Origin: Clostridiaceae bacterium DTU079
GTDB taxonomy: Bacteria; Bacillota; Clostridia; Acetivibrionales; Acetivibrionaceae
Assembly (NCBI GenBank): GCA_001512505.1
Contig: LFSC01000041.1
Location: 1-64,000 of the forward strand
Length of the DNA: 64,000 nt
Reading direction: 5' to 3'
Shown here: positions 62,130 through 64,000 of the stretch, piece by piece
How positions within the stretch are numbered: the first letter of the stretch is position 1
How the letters are laid out: each line of letters opens with the position of its first letter
Notes under the pieces: generated by a model
Database searches by the model: none
Told to the model about the DNA's origin: nothing
What the model saw: only the letters and a program-made list of their open reading frames with translations
Program-made: the position numbers and the translations under genes

Positions 62130-62957
62130 TTAGAGCTTGAGAAGGCTTTCGATAATATAAAATAACGGAAACAGGAGAAGAAGAAGGGATTCAAACATAA
62201 CAAGGCGGTGCTCCGTTTGGTTTTGGCTCAATGAAGTATATAGCTCCGTAATTTCCTGAAGATCGTTAATCTTGCTTTGCAGAATTTTATAACGGTCGTT
62301 CATTTCAAAATATTCCATCAGGCTGTCATAGGTTTCTTTTCCCTTAATACTTTGTTCGGCGAGCATAGGCCGGTCTAAAACTCTTACACTGTTTATGCTG
62401 TCAAATTGAAACCTCAGTATTTTGGAAATTATAAGACAGGATTTCTTTCTATACCACTTTAAGCGGCCTTTTTGAAGGAAAACTATAAATTTTTCCGCAT
62501 CCCCCAAAAGCTCGGAAAGCTTTGCATCAAAGCTGAACATCTCCACCGATTTTGCCAGAACAATTGCTATAATATGATTAATATCGTCGGTATATTCAAT
62601 TTTTCTGTTAACGTTGCCGGTAAGGCTGCAGCACAAATCATCATCTATCTCCAGGGAATGGCTTTCATGGTATTTATAAAATAGGCTATAATCAATGTTT
62701 CCGATTATCAACTCAATATATTTCAAAAAGTCATAGATCTCATTGTTTGAAAAATTGACAAAGGAAATGCAGCCGTATTTAAAAAGATAAACAGACTTGT
62801 CTTCGGAATCGGTTTTCAATATTATATCAAGCTGCTTATCCTTAAGCACAATATATTCCTTCCAGCTAAAAGTCATTTGAGTTTTAAGAAAAGCTGCAAT
62901 CTTTTCCAAAGGAAGAGACGGTGCAACCTTATAGCATATAAAATACACATTTTTCAT
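62130..62957 (-). CDS. DUF155 (RMD1/YagE) family membrane protein, paralogue 1
   Basis: The 275 residues follow the DUF155 plan. An N-terminal alpha/beta region has KYGCISFVNFSNNEIYDFL, the middle is helical (VLAKSVEMFSFDAKLSELLG, then YDSLMEYFEMNDRYKILQSK), and one C-terminal membrane helix ends the chain (LLLLLFPLFYIIESLLKL). Family members occur from bacteria to mitochondria (RMND1) and are anchored by that helix; no reaction is known. It lies 74 nt downstream of its paralogue and is probably co-transcribed. Confidence 0.8.
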   Translation of the reverse strand: MKNVYFICYKVAPSLPLEKIAAFLKTQMTFSWKEYIVLKDKQLDIILKTDSEDKSVYLFKYGCISFVNFSNNEIYDFLKYIELIIGNIDYSLFYKYHESHSLEIDDDLCCSLTGNVNRKIEYTDDINHIIAIVLAKSVEMFSFDAKLSELLGDAEKFIVFLQKGRLKWYRKKSCLIISKILRFQFDSINSVRVLDRPMLAEQSIKGKETYDSLMEYFEMNDRYKILQSKINDLQEITELYTSLSQNQTEHRLVMFESLLLLLFPLFYIIESLLKL

Positions 62958-63031
62958 ACCGATCAGTTCCTTTATTAATTCATCATCTTTATCATCAATT
63001 TATGTTCAAAAGCATAATCCTATTTTCAAGT

Positions 63032-63856
63032 TTATCTTAATAAATCAAGAACCATAAGAACTATTTCTACCAGAATCAGCAGAACAATTATCCATTCCAC
63101 AAAAAGTCCTCTAATTGAATCGCTAATAGAGGAAAAACCTTTAATGATACTGTTTAGGATATCGGTTTTCTCCTTCAGTATAATATACCTGTCATTAAGC
63201 TCGAAAAACTCCGACATACGGTCGTAAATACTTTCTGCATCGCTGTTGGTCCATGTAATGTCCGGTTTGTCAAGAATCATTATGTAGGCTATGGTGTTGT
63301 ATTCATGACGAACAATTTTAGACGTTGTTTTTGCAATTTCCTTATTGCTGATATTTAACTTTCCCTTTTCCAGCTTATCGATCATGTTTTCCAATTTATC
63401 AAGGATGCTTTCAAGATGCTTTTCGGTCTTCTCCAACGCAACGGATTTGGCAATAACGGTTGAAACCAGCTCCGGATAAAAAATCTGAAATGACGGAACC
63501 ACCAAATACTTGTCGGTAAGTTCTATTTTAGCATTTTCAACCACTTGCAGCTCATAGTCATCCGAATATTCTTCATAATTATTGATATCGATATCGTCCT
63601 TGATTTTTTTCAAATACTTTAAAAAGACCTTTTCATCCTCAGTTGTGGAGTTGATAAAAACTATACTGCCGAAAGAAAAAACGAGAATTTCTTCATTCTT
63701 AAGTTTTTTTCTATGCAGTATATTGGACAGGATTTCTCCCTGTAATACCAAGGGCTCTTCCCAGGTGTATTTTTTTGGAATATTGCAATCGGCAGCGATC
63801 CTGTTAAGGTCTATTTCATTTGTTACGGCATAAGCTTTAAAAACCATTCTATCCAA
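63032..63856 (-). CDS. DUF155 (RMD1/YagE) family membrane protein, paralogue 2
   Basis: This has the same layout as the neighbour: FSFGSIVFINSTTEDEKVFL, VIAKSVALEKTEKHLESILD, YDRMSEFFELNDRYIILKEK and a C-terminal helix VEWIIVLLILVEIVLMVLDL. GTG 63865 lies inside the GAGGTG ribosome binding site; TTG 63856 (MDRMVFKAYAV) is better spaced, and ATG 63847 is a second alternative. The two paralogues have clearly diverged, so the duplication is old. Confidence 0.82.
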   Translation of the reverse strand: MDRMVFKAYAVTNEIDLNRIAADCNIPKKYTWEEPLVLQGEILSNILHRKKLKNEEILVFSFGSIVFINSTTEDEKVFLKYLKKIKDDIDINNYEEYSDDYELQVVENAKIELTDKYLVVPSFQIFYPELVSTVIAKSVALEKTEKHLESILDKLENMIDKLEKGKLNISNKEIAKTTSKIVRHEYNTIAYIMILDKPDITWTNSDAESIYDRMSEFFELNDRYIILKEKTDILNSIIKGFSSISDSIRGLFVEWIIVLLILVEIVLMVLDLLR

Positions 63857-63930
63857 GACCAACACCTCGTCATATTTTATCTATACCAGCTTGCAGCAAA
63901 GAAATATAGATTATTATCGTCATAAAAAGT

Positions 63931-63999
63931 TTATTTCTGCTTTGATGGTTTATATTTAAACTTCCGTATCAAACTCCTGAACATAAGAAGAATGCTTCC
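63931..63999 (-). CDS. Possible 3' end of a minus-strand gene entering from the right
   Basis: Read on the minus strand from the window edge, one frame gives GSILLMFRSLIRKFKYKPSK, QK and a stop at 63931. It looks like a membrane helix end followed by a basic tail. Another frame (RKHSSYVQEFDTEV, stop at 63956) is also open, so the call is weak. Confidence 0.3.
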   Translation of the reverse strand, partial: GSILLMFRSLIRKFKYKPSKQK

Positions 64000-64000
64000 G

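Overview
The window reads as a chromosomal segment of an AT-rich, spore-forming, cellulosome-producing clostridium, most like Acetivibrio (Clostridium) thermocellus and its relatives. The evidence is two secreted pectinases with type I dockerins, a prkA-yhbH-spoVR sporulation block, an SspH-type spore protein, a spore photoproduct lyase, GerM-like and DacF-like proteins, T-box leaders and strong AGGAGG-type ribosome binding sites. The species is inferred from gene content, not shown.

Layout. 1-7100 holds envelope and lipid genes: a stalk-domain protein, an acyl-CoA synthetase, a D,D-carboxypeptidase, a ComEA-like protein and a GerMN lipoprotein. 7100-12400 is translation and nucleotide metabolism: T-box-thrS, thyX, the L20-type leader with infC-rpmI-rplT (infC appears to start at AUU), and a TrmH/SpoU rRNA methyltransferase. 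12700-21456 is one giant gene for a cyclic beta-1,2-glucan synthase-like protein. 23800-27200 is a clpS-clpA-aat operon, a whole N-degron pathway. 27600-33000 carries a split TauE/SafE-type exporter, a stand-alone RsgI N-terminal domain and several unknown proteins. 33566-38154 is prkA-yhbH-spoVR. 40112-43565 is a purine nucleoside phosphorylase, S-adenosylhomocysteine hydrolase and MTA/SAH deaminase cluster, followed by tRNA-Thr(CGU). 43928-47411 holds the dockerin-bearing pectate lyase and pectinesterase, each behind a near-identical SigI-like promoter. 47600-52000 has queG-like, T-box-metG, splB and a frameshifted lipoprotein gene. 52907-57470 is a MoxR-DUF58-transglutaminase operon. 58078-59250 is a long non-coding stretch. 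59535-61793 is pncA-pncB behind a consensus promoter. The right end has two tandem DUF155 membrane proteins.

The most interesting unexplained structure is at 58109-58930 on the minus strand. Ten exact copies of GGGGAGT, plus weaker ones, lie 22-54 nt apart in AT-rich spacers. Downstream come a 14-bp palindrome, a 10-bp stem-loop, and a 34-codon ORF with a good ribosome binding site; its product looks like a signal peptide with a six-residue tail (SWYSLR). The unit closes with a perfect bidirectional terminator. It looks like one transcription unit of about 0.85 kb that I cannot match to a known family.

A second theme is a family of palindromic, MITE-like elements at seven places (near 22.5, 23.7, 27.4, 38.2, 38.4, 39.8 and 50.7 kb), with long, deleted and short forms. 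Coordinates and translations were read by eye, so structure predictions and family assignments are not computed.
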